Source of the DNA: Pseudomonadota bacterium
Lineage (GTDB): Bacteria > Pseudomonadota > Alphaproteobacteria > UBA8366
DNA: 64,000 bases
Assembly: GCA_036339585.1 (NCBI GenBank)
Contig: JAYZAS010000012.1
Location: 1 to 64,000 of the forward strand
Direction: 5' to 3'
Both the position numbers and the translations under genes were made by a program. The notes under the pieces were generated by a model, which was given only the letters and a program-made list of their open reading frames with translations, was not told where the DNA came from and made no database searches. This document shows positions 1 to 9,144 of the stretch, one piece after another. The first letter of the stretch is position 1. Each line of letters starts with the position of its first letter.

Positions 1-3000
1 TTGCGCCGGGAGATGTCGGCGCATCATTAATAGCATTAACCGTTACCGAAACCGTGCCCGTCGTCCTTCCACCCTGGCCATCAGAGACAGTGTATGTAAA
101 ACTATCAGACCCGCTATAATTTGGGTTCGGTGTGTAAATAAATGAGCCATCTGGCTTCACAATTGCTGTCCCCCCTTTGCCGTCCGAAGCGAGGGAGAAA
201 CTTAGAGTATCTTTTTCTATATCCGTTGCTGATAGAACTCCACTGACAGAAGAGTCCTCTGAAACTGACAACTCTACCCCGGCAGAAATGGGAGCATCAT
301 TGATTGCCGTCACATCTAATGTAACAGCCCCAGTCGCTGTACCGCCATTACCATCACTGACCAGGTATGTGAAACTATCGGAGCCATTATAATTGGCGTT
401 GGGTCTATAACTATATGAGCCATCCTTATTAACATCCACAAATCCATTAGTGGGCTCATTGGCCAAGCTAAAAGTAAGACTGTCACCGTCGATATCAGTC
501 GCAGTAATTAACCCGTTAATAACTGTGTCTTCAGCGCCAGCAGCAGAATGATCTTGCCCTATCGGGGTGTCGTTAACTGATGTTACAGTAATACCTACCG
601 TCGCACTGGCAGTTCCCCCCTGCCCGTCGGACACTGTGTACGTAAAGGTATCACGGCCATTAAAATCCGCGTCTGGCCGGTAAGTAATTCTATCACCCAC
701 GAGAGAAACGGTTCCATTGCTCGCTACCCCCACCCCATCGAGCGATAAACTACCACCGTCTATATCAAAATCATTTGTCAGAAGGTCGGAAGCAGAAAGA
801 GAGATAGACCCATCTTCTAAAACACTAGTCTGCTCACCAAATAAAATTGGTAAGAATGTGCCATTTTCATACACGGCCGTAATGTCGGAAAAGGATATAC
901 TCTCAATACTATCTAATTGATCAATCCCATCCCCTACCTTTTTATGAGCTACAGTAATGGCATTACTTGAAGAGGACACAGAATAGTCTGAGAATTTACC
1001 TTCGTAGCTTGCCGTGTCTGTTCCCTCACCACCAATGAGAAAATCATTACCCGCTCCTCCGATGAGCCGGTCGTCTCCGTCAGCCGCCACGATGATATCA
1101 TCACCGGCACCGCCGTTAAGTGTATCATTGCCGCCACCTCCCGCAAGCCAGTCATTGCCGTTCGAGGCAACCAGGGTCGTCCCATCCTCACTTGCCTCAA
1201 GTACTTTGCCGGTTAAATTAGCAACGTCTAGTGCTGTCCCATCCTCGAAAGAAAACAGTTCAATACGATCTAGGGCGTCTCCCCAATTGATGATTTTTAT
1301 TATATCTGCTGAATTTGAACTGTTTTCGCCAGCTTCGCCTCCAATGCCCTGAACTGTAATTTGCAAGGCACCGTCAACGAACTGAAGGCTCAGATCATCA
1401 GGTCTAATGCCATCGCCAAAAGATAATTCGTCCTTACCCCCATTTGCGCTTGTATCGATTAATTGACTGAACCGCTCACGTATGCGCTCGGTTTCAATCC
1501 CGCCCTCTCCATCTGATACTGAATAGGTTACCCATCGCCACTGCGAAATAATTTTCGTTGTTCCAAAATAATCGGCAATTATATCCTGTCCATCACCGCG
1601 ATTAAAACGGTACGTATCATCTCCAGCGCCACCTTCAACTCTATCATTGCCACGGCCCCCGGATATAAACTCGTTTTTTTGCCCACCCTTAATTTTGTCG
1701 TCCCCGCCACCGGCGTAAAATCTTTCAATGCTGAGCCTTCCAATATCCAGATCAATATCGCTGTCATCGGTCAATATTGCCGTATCTGTTCCAGCCCCGC
1801 CTGAAAGTTTGTCGTAGCTATCTCCTATTAAGACATCGTCTCCCGCACCTCCAGAAAGGATATCGGACCCGCCACCACCGATGATTAGGTCATCACCGCC
1901 ACCGCCGACGAATATATCATTGTTATCTCCACCAAAAATGGTATCGCCGTCACCCGAGGACGGAAGCGTTACACCAGATGGCAACACGACGACTGGCAAA
2001 GAACGAACTGCTGTCGCAGTATCATCATTTGAACTTTCTCTGGAATTAGCTGTTACTGTGAGTTCAAAACCCGCTCCAGCATTATCGGGAATAGTGAGCG
2101 TAAGGTTACTAATTTCCGATAGCGCCAAAGACCATCTTCCACCACCAAGATCAGTCCCGCTGGATAGCGCCACACCCTCGGGCACGCCACCAATCTCAAT
2201 CGGCCCCAAAATTTCAGAACCGTCCGTGTCACTCAGGGCAGCGGCTATATTGAGTTTAACCGTATCCCCAATTTCACCACTCGCGGGCGCAGTCGTGATT
2301 TCTGGCGCGTCAGCAATTGCGTTAACATTAATACTTAATGAAGCGGTGTCGAGCCCGCCTCTACCATCAGATACGGTATAGGAAAAGTTATCCAAACCAC
2401 TGAAATTACTATTCGGCAGATAGAAATACGTTCCATCCGGATTAATGGTAACAACCCCGTTACTAGGTCCCTGCTTCAAAGAATACTTAAGAACGTCTCC
2501 GTCAATATCCGTTGCTCTTAATGAGCCCGAAAGTGCTGCATCCTCAAGCCCATTCGCAACGCTATCCAATGCAACGGGAGCATCGTTTATGTTAACAATG
2601 GTGAGTGATACTTTACCGAGCGTAGACCCACCATTCCCATCAGAAACTCTGTAAGTGAACTCGTCAGAGCCATAATAATTTGCATTAGGCGTGTAAACAT
2701 AGGCCCCATTATTCGCGACACTTATCGACCCATATTTAGGTTGAGTGTGAAGGCTATAATTCAGCTGGTCACCATCTACGTCCGTAGCGGCCAAAATACC
2801 CGACCAGGATGTATCCTCATCAAGAGTAACGGCGGTTGCTGGTGCTATGGGAGTATCATTAACGGCGGATACCGTCACAGAAACGCTCCCCTCGCTCACA
2901 CCTCCCTGCCCGTCAGAGACCGAATACGAAAAACTATCACGCCCGTTGTAATTTGCCCTCGGAGAATATGTGACCACACCATCAACGAGGGAAACAGAAC

Positions 3001-6000
3001 CGTTCTCGCCTCCTGAAACGGCTGTAACAGTTAACGTATCACCATCTAAATCAGTGTCATTAGCTATCAGCTCACTAGCCTGGAAAGAGAGCGGTGTATC
3101 CTCTGTGACTGTTATGCTGTCAGGATTTGCCTCTGGGGCTGCATCATTTACAGGGGTGACCTCAATTGCGACGTCACCTGTATCAATAGCCCCATTTGCA
3201 TCGGTAACTGTGAAGCGAAAGCTATCTGAGCCATAGTAATTTTCGTCGGGCGTATATGTATAAGTCCCGTTAGCATTTATTACCGCCTTGCCATTTGCAG
3301 GAAGACTGGATAGCGAAAAAACTAATTCCTCAAATGAGTTATCTAGGTCAGTAGCCTTCAGCGTACCTTCGAACACGGAATCTTCTTCTAAACTAATTTT
3401 GGCAACCTCTGCCACAGGAGCATCATTGATGCCAGTAACACGAAGTGCCGCAGTTTGCTGAACAACCGTTGTCCCATCATCAACTGAATAAATAAAACTT
3501 AGGTCGCGACTGGCTCCTTCGGACAGGTCATCAAATTCCTTGCCAGGGTCGAAGTTATAGGAACCATCTTCATTAATCGTTAAAGTTCCTTTAGCGGGAG
3601 CACTTACCAGACTAAAGGTTAAAGTATCGCCATCCGGGTCTGTTGCCCGAAGAAACCCGTTTGAGGGATTATCCTCATCGCCTGAAATCAATGTTGTTAT
3701 GGGCTGTGGTGGATCGCTCTTCCCAGGCGCTTCAATGGTTTGATCCGCGAAACGCAAGAACTCAAAACCGCTGAGGGTATCAGTGCCATCGCGTCCCCTA
3801 TTATCGATTATGCTGCCGTTACCAATCGTGTAGTTCGCTCTGTTGCCGCTATATATTGCGGTATCGGTTCCTGCTCCCCCGACAAGTGTATCATCGCCTC
3901 GCCCACCCAAAATGACATTGTCTGAAGAATTACCTGTGATAATGTCGTTACCGTCGCCGCTATACACATTTTCAATTGTGGAACCTGCACCAATTTTAAA
4001 ATTGGCGTCAGCAATCGATCCCGGGCCACCAGTAAGATCAACTACAGCATCGGCCGTGGTCGCTGCGAGATTTATAGTGTCAGTGCCTTCACTATCTGAC
4101 AATAGTCGCCTGGAGGCATCTCCTAGGCCTGAAAAATCTCGGTATTCGTTTGTGTATACATACAAATCGTCGTTATCTAAAACATCGCCGTATAAATTTA
4201 TCCCCCAACTATTAAGATTTCCCCCAATCCCATTCCTGACCTCGTCACTGATGGAGATAGTCCAATCACCGATGCCCGTCTCACCCCAAAATTGGCGGCT
4301 TGTAAAACGATGTTGTAACCCTGACTTTGATGTATCCGGTCGCCCCATAATTTCGCTTGAGGTTCCATCTGGAGACGTCACTGTGATACGTAAGTCACTT
4401 AGTCGCGTACTCGATAAATTCACGAATATTTCTACGTTTTCAATATCAACGCTATTCGTAAAGTTGACTGTGTCACTGATTGCGCTTGCATCCGCAAAAC
4501 TCAAGCCGCCAGAATAATTGAATCGATGAATTTCATTAGAGCTCACAGATTGCTCTTGCCACGTCTCAGCAAGTCGGACCGCCGCCCTTGCATCAACCAG
4601 CCCCATGCCATTTTCGAGACTGATGTGGAGCCCACCCCCATTCCAATCTTTGGCATTATTCCAATCCCATGTATTGTCGTAGGGATCATTTTTTACTGCT
4701 GAGTAGGCCAATATCTCCTGAACGTCGCGATAGCCCAAATCAGGATTGGCTTCAAGCATAAGGGCCACGACGCCCGCGGTTGCTGGCGCCGAAAAAGAGG
4801 TGCCGTTAATAGTAACATAATCCGAAGAAGTATAGCCCATACTGCCAACCCGATCTGTTGTCAGCACGTTACGCCCCGGAGCCGTCACCAAAACACTCGA
4901 CCCCCTGCTTGTAAAATAAGCATCCCGGCCGCCGCTATCAGTTGCGCCAACCGTAATTACCCTTCGATTCCCACTTACTGCATTATATTCTGGACGCGCA
5001 TCTATACTGCGTGAGTTGCCAGCAGAAAATGTAATAACTTGCCCAAGACCATCGCGGTGATTGGTGACAGCATCTACAATTTGATTCTCATAGTTTCTCC
5101 AATACCCGCCCTGAGAGAGAGAAAAGAAAGCCCAAGAGGGTGAAGGGCCCCAGCTATTATTAGAGATATCCGTTGGTGTGTCATAAAACCCTAGCCAACG
5201 GTAACCAGCGATAGTGGCACCATGCGCGACGCCAACCACCCCGATCCCGTTGTTTGCCTCAGCAGCAACCATACCGGCGACAGCAGTACCGTGATTGTCA
5301 TATGTTTCAGGATAAGCATCATTATCCCGGTTAGAAAAATCATAATCTATCGATGTGTCATAATTATCATTTAGGTCGGGATGGGTATGCTCCACACCGG
5401 TATCGTTGATACCAACACTCACGCCGCGACCAGTGTAATCATTCCAAACATCGACAACGTTCAGTGCCGAGTGATGCCATTGCTGGCCGAATAATGGATC
5501 ATTAGGAAGTGCATTAACTTCCACACGGCCGGTGCCTTCCGTTCCATCAGGCTCGATAACATGAAATTCAAACATTGAGGGTGAGCTAATAGGATCATTT
5601 TGAGTTGCCAAGTCGAATAACACCTGCTCTGCGCCAGCCCTGCCAACAAGCTTTGCCTCGCCCCCTCTTACCTCTGTGACAGAAACAATCTCACCATCGA
5701 AAGGCGCATCAGTGCCGATTAAATCAGCACGACTAAATTGCAAACGATTTGGCACAGCCGCATCAAATAACTCCTCTGATTTGAAATTTCTCCCATGAAG
5801 CCTTTGATTATTTTGTTGCGAATTTTCATAAATACTTTTGGGAGAAAGATTTTGTTTGTCTACAATGAGATTTTCTGTCCCTTCCAACGGTTTAAACGCC
5901 GTCACCCCCTGTCCCATCAAAGAGCCAGTTGGGCCATCGGAACGCAGGTCCTGAATGACATCAAATGGAGTGCGTGACAGAGCATCCCATTCATCCAATC

Positions 6001-6046
6001 GCAATTGATCCAGCACTAAAGGTTTATGATTGTGTGTGTTTGCCAT
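1..6046 (-). CDS. Giant subtilisin-like serine protease with P domain, cadherin-like and RTX repeats (partial, C-terminus off window)
   Basis: One frame stays open from the ATG at 6046 to the window edge, about 2,015 codons. There is no N-terminal signal peptide, which fits type I (RTX) secretion through a C-terminal signal lying outside the window. An S8 subtilase domain carries the triad D215 (INDTGVEH), H252 (DNHGTAVAG) and S417 (NGTSFSAP). A P/homo-B-like domain follows at about 515-620. A first RTX nonapeptide block lies near 695-735, then about five cadherin-like repeats with NDAP-type boundaries (about 855-1350). A large second RTX block (GGxGxDxxx, about 1365-1675) comes next, then at least four more repeats to the edge. 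The start sits 3 nt after the stop of the acyltransferase gene, with AAGG just upstream inside that gene, so translation is probably coupled. Likely role: secreted or surface calcium-dependent protease/adhesin; the substrate is unknown. Confidence 0.9.
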   Translation of the reverse strand, partial: MANTHNHKPLVLDQLRLDEWDALSRTPFDVIQDLRSDGPTGSLMGQGVTAFKPLEGTENLIVDKQNLSPKSIYENSQQNNQRLHGRNFKSEELFDAAVPNRLQFSRADLIGTDAPFDGEIVSVTEVRGGEAKLVGRAGAEQVLFDLATQNDPISSPSMFEFHVIEPDGTEGTGRVEVNALPNDPLFGQQWHHSALNVVDVWNDYTGRGVSVGINDTGVEHTHPDLNDNYDTSIDYDFSNRDNDAYPETYDNHGTAVAGMVAAEANNGIGVVGVAHGATIAGYRWLGFYDTPTDISNNSWGPSPSWAFFSLSQGGYWRNYENQIVDAVTNHRDGLGQVITFSAGNSRSIDARPEYNAVSGNRRVITVGATDSGGRDAYFTSRGSSVLVTAPGRNVLTTDRVGSMGYTSSDYVTINGTSFSAPATAGVVALMLEANPDLGYRDVQEILAYSAVKNDPYDNTWDWNNAKDWNGGGLHISLENGMGLVDARAAVRLAETWQEQSVSSNEIHRFNYSGGLSFADASAISDTVNFTNSVDIENVEIFVNLSSTRLSDLRITVTSPDGTSSEIMGRPDTSKSGLQHRFTSRQFWGETGIGDWTISISDEVRNGIGGNLNSWGINLYGDVLDNDDLYVYTNEYRDFSGLGDASRRLLSDSEGTDTINLAATTADAVVDLTGGPGSIADANFKIGAGSTIENVYSGDGNDIITGNSSDNVILGGRGDDTLVGGAGTDTAIYSGNRANYTIGNGSIIDNRGRDGTDTLSGFEFLRFADQTIEAPGKSDPPQPITTLISGDEDNPSNGFLRATDPDGDTLTFSLVSAPAKGTLTINEDGSYNFDPGKEFDDLSEGASRDLSFIYSVDDGTTVVQQTAALRVTGINDAPVAEVAKISLEEDSVFEGTLKATDLDNSFEELVFSLSSLPANGKAVINANGTYTYTPDENYYGSDSFRFTVTDANGAIDTGDVAIEVTPVNDAAPEANPDSITVTEDTPLSFQASELIANDTDLDGDTLTVTAVSGGENGSVSLVDGVVTYSPRANYNGRDSFSYSVSDGQGGVSEGSVSVTVSAVNDTPIAPATAVTLDEDTSWSGILAATDVDGDQLNYSLHTQPKYGSISVANNGAYVYTPNANYYGSDEFTYRVSDGNGGSTLGKVSLTIVNINDAPVALDSVANGLEDAALSGSLRATDIDGDVLKYSLKQGPSNGVVTINPDGTYFYLPNSNFSGLDNFSYTVSDGRGGLDTASLSINVNAIADAPEITTAPASGEIGDTVKLNIAAALSDTDGSEILGPIEIGGVPEGVALSSGTDLGGGRWSLALSEISNLTLTIPDNAGAGFELTVTANSRESSNDDTATAVRSLPVVVLPSGVTLPSSGDGDTIFGGDNNDIFVGGGGDDLIIGGGGSDILSGGAGDDVLIGDSYDKLSGGAGTDTAILTDDSDIDLDIGRLSIERFYAGGGDDKIKGGQKNEFISGGRGNDRVEGGAGDDTYRFNRGDGQDIIADYFGTTKIISQWRWVTYSVSDGEGGIETERIRERFSQLIDTSANGGKDELSFGDGIRPDDLSLQFVDGALQITVQGIGGEAGENSSNSADIIKIINWGDALDRIELFSFEDGTALDVANLTGKVLEASEDGTTLVASNGNDWLAGGGGNDTLNGGAGDDIIVAADGDDRLIGGAGNDFLIGGEGTDTASYEGKFSDYSVSSSSNAITVAHKKVGDGIDQLDSIESISFSDITAVYENGTFLPILFGEQTSVLEDGSISLSASDLLTNDFDIDGGSLSLDGVGVASNGTVSLVGDRITYRPDADFNGRDTFTYTVSDGQGGTASATVGITVTSVNDTPIGQDHSAAGAEDTVINGLITATDIDGDSLTFSLANEPTNGFVDVNKDGSYSYRPNANYNGSDSFTYLVSDGNGGTATGAVTLDVTAINDAPISAGVELSVSEDSSVSGVLSATDIEKDTLSFSLASDGKGGTAIVKPDGSFIYTPNPNYSGSDSFTYTVSDGQGGRTTGTVSVTVNAINDAPTSPGA

Positions 6047-6049
6047 ACC

Positions 6050-6631
6050 TTACTTCAATATTTCCACGCGTCGACCATCATCATCAGCTTGGATATATTT
6101 AACAACCTGATCCTTAAACACGTTTTCTTTGAGATCTTTGAGCATATCATCTCCCCCACCGAAGGGAGCGATAACATCAATTATCCAGAAATTTTTTCCT
6201 CTAGTCCACTCGTTGGGCGCTAATTTGACCGAACCGTTAATAATCCGGGCTTCCACCTCATCATTAAGCGAAGCCCAACTTATAAATCCAACAGGCACAT
6301 TATTTCTGCGAAATAGACGAAATTGTTTTGCCAAAATAGGTGGCACTACAAGCCATTCGAAATCGGTTACAAACAGGTGTTTATGTGCGCTTGAAGATAG
6401 CATTAACCAGACAGCGGCGCCCAACAAGGCAGATGGGTCGCTAGAATTATCTTGGCCAGAACCACTACTGCGCATTTCATCGGAGCTAGACGCACCTGAT
6501 GTTACTACAGACGACACCTCTTCTGAAATGCGGCTGTCATAGGCACCATCTGTGCTATCTTTAGCTAAACCGCTTACAACCGTTTTTTCTATGCCGATTT
6601 TATTTACGACGTTTTTATTATTTTGTGTCAT
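6050..6631 (-). CDS. HlyC-family RTX toxin-activating lysine acyltransferase
   Basis: The C-terminal ~125 residues match the HlyC family: LLGAAVWLMLSSSAHKH, then a PVGFISWASL stretch and FWIIDVIAPFGGG. The two HlyC catalytic residues are present: the histidine of SSAHKH (residue 83 from this start) and the aspartate of WIIDVIAPFG (residue 152). Family members use acyl-ACP to acylate lysines of an RTX protein in the cytosol before type I export. The frame stays open upstream to a TTG at 6748. The extra 39 residues would add a hydrophobic N-terminal segment, but no Shine-Dalgarno supports that start. From the ATG at 6631 the protein is 193 aa, with an unusual ~65-residue Ser/Asp-rich leader before the catalytic domain. 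Its obvious partner is the RTX protease starting 3 nt downstream. The family call is strong; the exact start is uncertain. Confidence 0.82.
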   Translation of the reverse strand: MTQNNKNVVNKIGIEKTVVSGLAKDSTDGAYDSRISEEVSSVVTSGASSSDEMRSSGSGQDNSSDPSALLGAAVWLMLSSSAHKHLFVTDFEWLVVPPILAKQFRLFRRNNVPVGFISWASLNDEVEARIINGSVKLAPNEWTRGKNFWIIDVIAPFGGGDDMLKDLKENVFKDQVVKYIQADDDGRRVEILK

Positions 6632-6781
6632 TCGTCGGAAGCCATCATACTGTTTCTCCAGTGTCTGGCCCTGCCCCCGATACACCTCTAATATAGCGCA
6701 AATACAGAGAAATAACAATATGCTGGCGCGGAAGAAAAAGTGCCACAACAGAAGGCATCACTTGCTGTCCACACATGCCCT

Positions 6782-7483
6782 TTAGCGTAACATCCAACTA
6801 CGTAATAATGATGTAACTTCGTGCGGATGCTCCATTGTAGGAAGATGCCCGCAGTGGCCTATCACCTTCAACTCAGCACCTGGAATTAGTTTCGCAAGCT
6901 CTTCATGCTGACTGAGGTTCGTCAGCAAATCCTCACGCCCACAAATAACTATTGTGGGAACTTTTATTAAATGAAGATTTTTTCGACTATCAGAGCGCGA
7001 CATAATTGCTTTTTGTTGCCTGACAAAGCAATCTTTGCCAACTCTGGCCGCCATTTTTACAACTCTATTGCACAGCACAGAATCATTTAGCTGGCTTTCA
7101 TGCAGGAGCATGGGTAAAAGGCGCGGAGAAACACCTTTAAATTTTCCTTTTTCAGCCAGCGCGATTAATCCTCTGCGTATTCTGCTTTTTTCAGCGTCAT
7201 CTTGCTGAGCGTTTGTGCTTAAGAGTGCCAACTTCGTGACACGCTCGGGTGCCTGACGCATTACTTCAAGCGCAACGTAGCCACCCATAGACAATCCAGC
7301 CAGCGCAAATTCTGCGGGGGCGTTTGCCAATAACCGAGAAGCCATCCCTATAATGCTATCGTCAGACAAAGTATCAGCCACCGAGATTTTTGTAACATTG
7401 GAAAGACTTCTAATCTGGTCAAACCACAAATCTTCATCACAAAGAAGACCCGGCACTAAAACTAATGATGATACGTGGTTCAC
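6782..7483 (-). CDS. Alpha/beta-fold hydrolase
   Basis: A 233-aa protein of the alpha/beta hydrolase superfamily. The nucleophile elbow GLSMGG places the catalytic serine at residue 65. The acid is probably D185 (CGREDLLT) and the histidine H213 (GHCGHLPTMEHP). It is a compact esterase/lactonase-type enzyme without signal peptide or membrane segment, so cytoplasmic. The start is GTG, supported by AGGA upstream; no in-frame ATG lies close. It precedes the acyltransferase and RTX genes on the same strand, but the gap of about 150 bases to the ATG of the acyltransferase leaves co-transcription open. The substrate cannot be told from sequence. Confidence 0.85.
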   Translation of the reverse strand: MNHVSSLVLVPGLLCDEDLWFDQIRSLSNVTKISVADTLSDDSIIGMASRLLANAPAEFALAGLSMGGYVALEVMRQAPERVTKLALLSTNAQQDDAEKSRIRRGLIALAEKGKFKGVSPRLLPMLLHESQLNDSVLCNRVVKMAARVGKDCFVRQQKAIMSRSDSRKNLHLIKVPTIVICGREDLLTNLSQHEELAKLIPGAELKVIGHCGHLPTMEHPHEVTSLLRSWMLR

Positions 7484-7550
7484 AGTTTTACTTCCTATCC
7501 TAAGCTGCCCCCCAAGAAACCAGATCTAGACAGCCCGTTAAGCAGTTGTT

Positions 7551-7568
7551 AATCATATCATTATGATT
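7551..7568. repeat. Inverted repeat AATCATA-TCAT-TATGATT in a divergent promoter region
   Basis: Perfect 7-bp arms around a 4-base centre, located between the divergent alpha/beta hydrolase and helicase genes. The size and AT-rich symmetry fit a regulator operator, but no regulator is encoded next to it. Confidence 0.35.
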
Positions 7569-7721
7569 TTAGAAAGTTCGGTGAAATAGGATTACAACGT
7601 TTCTGCCGAGCTGTAATGATGATTTCTATGCCTCGACAGGCGTTTAGATTAGATTTTGCCGTTACACCAGAAGTAAGTGGCACCAGTCGTCGCCAGTACC
7701 TCTCTTAACAAAACAGGATTA

Positions 7722-9137
7722 ATGAGTTGGGTTTTAAAAAAATATGCCACAAGGTCAGCCATCCGAAAAAATACGGTTCGTATGACCTTTAAAGATTTAA
7801 GCTTAAGCGAAGAACTTCTTCGAGCACTGGATGAACGTGGGTACCAAAATCCAACCCCTATTCAGGAGCAGGCTATTCCATACGTGTTGATGGCTCGAGA
7901 TTTATTAGGTTGTGCTCAGACTGGTACCGGCAAAACGGCGTCTTTTGTATTGCCGATGATAGATATCCTCGATCAAGGCCGTGCCCGCATGCGCATGCCT
8001 CGTTCTCTTATCCTTGAGCCTACTCGCGAATTAGCCGCTCAGGTCGCAGAAAATTTTGATCTTTATGGAAAATATCATAAACTTACCAAGGCACTTTTGA
8101 TCGGCGGGGTAACCTTTGGCGAACAAGACAAATTGCTTGACCGTGGCGTCGACGTATTGATTGCAACCCCTGGTCGCCTTCTCGACCATTTTGAGCGTGG
8201 CAACGTCTTGCTCAACGATGTAAAAATTCTTGTTATTGATGAAGCCGATAGAATGCTCGACATGGGGTTCATACCGGACGTAGACAAAATCGTCAGTAAA
8301 ATTCCACCTCTTAGGCAAACACTTATGTTTTCCGCAACAATGCCGAAGGAGATTAAGAAACTCGCTGAGCAGTTTTTATCCAATCCTAAAGAAGTTGCAG
8401 TTAGTCCGCCATCGGCAACTGCTGATACAATTGTGCAGCAAATGGTTATGCTTGATCCAAAACAGAAACGAGAAGCTCTACGTGATATTCTCAGTGGCGC
8501 TGAAGTAAAAAATGCACTTATATTTTGTAACCGCAAAAAAGATGTTGGTTTGGTTCACCGGTCATTGATACGCCATGGCTTCAAAGCTGGAGCTCTGCAC
8601 GGTGATATGGATCAATTTTCACGCACAGAAACATTAGATAAATTCAAAGAGGACAAAATCGAATACCTTGTGTGTTCTGATGTGGCTGCAAGGGGCCTAG
8701 ATATTCCTGCTATGACACATGTGGTTAATTTTGATGTGCCCATGCATGATGAAGATTATGTTCATCGTATCGGCCGCACAGGTCGCGCAGGGCGCAAAGG
8801 TCATGCAATTACATTTGTAACAGAAGAAGAAGGCAAATATCTTGATGCAGTCCAAATAATTGCCAAGGGTGCAATAAAGGAAATTACGCTGGAGGGCATC
8901 CGAAACCCCAAACTAGAAAAATTCCAAGATAAACCCTCTAGCAACCACCGTACCCGTAATCAAAACAAACACCGTCCCGCTAATGACAGGTCAGAAACAA
9001 AAAAGAGTGCAAGTAAAAACCACTCGTCAAGAAAACAATCTGAACCAACTTTAAAAGAAAAGGATCCTCCACCTGAAACCATAAAAGGGTTTGGCGATGA
9101 AACTCCTGCTTTTCTTCGCACTACTGTAGAAACTTGA
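7722..9137 (+). CDS. DEAD-box ATP-dependent RNA helicase (RhlE-like)
   Basis: All canonical motifs occur in order: Q motif (GYQNPTPIQ), Walker A AQTGTGKT, PTRELAAQ, TPGRLLD, DEAD, SAT, the LIFCNRK motif IV, ARGLDIP and HRIGRTGRAG. It unwinds RNA duplexes with ATP, typically in ribosome assembly, RNA decay or cold adaptation. The last ~80 residues form a Lys/Arg/Ser/Asn-rich, probably disordered RNA-binding tail, as in RhlE-type proteins. The frame is open from a GTG at 7677. I chose the ATG at 7722 because AGGA lies just upstream; the homologous core starts at the ATG at 7782 (MTFKDLSL), which is also possible. Length from 7722 is 471 aa. It is a single gene, convergent with the CoA-transferase operon. 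Confidence 0.93.
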   Translation: MSWVLKKYATRSAIRKNTVRMTFKDLSLSEELLRALDERGYQNPTPIQEQAIPYVLMARDLLGCAQTGTGKTASFVLPMIDILDQGRARMRMPRSLILEPTRELAAQVAENFDLYGKYHKLTKALLIGGVTFGEQDKLLDRGVDVLIATPGRLLDHFERGNVLLNDVKILVIDEADRMLDMGFIPDVDKIVSKIPPLRQTLMFSATMPKEIKKLAEQFLSNPKEVAVSPPSATADTIVQQMVMLDPKQKREALRDILSGAEVKNALIFCNRKKDVGLVHRSLIRHGFKAGALHGDMDQFSRTETLDKFKEDKIEYLVCSDVAARGLDIPAMTHVVNFDVPMHDEDYVHRIGRTGRAGRKGHAITFVTEEEGKYLDAVQIIAKGAIKEITLEGIRNPKLEKFQDKPSSNHRTRNQNKHRPANDRSETKKSASKNHSSRKQSEPTLKEKDPPPETIKGFGDETPAFLRTTVET

Positions 9138-9144
9138 TTGTCTG

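Noticed and set aside
1-3500. Possible CRISPR or DNA tandem repeat array
   Set aside because: The repetition is at protein level (cadherin-like and RTX repeats) and the DNA units are only loosely similar, with no constant spacer pattern.
177-4517. Series of plus-strand open frames rich in Ser and Pro across the first 4.5 kb
   Set aside because: They are antisense shadows of the repeat-rich minus-strand RTX protein, which reads continuously through the region with catalytic and repeat motifs.
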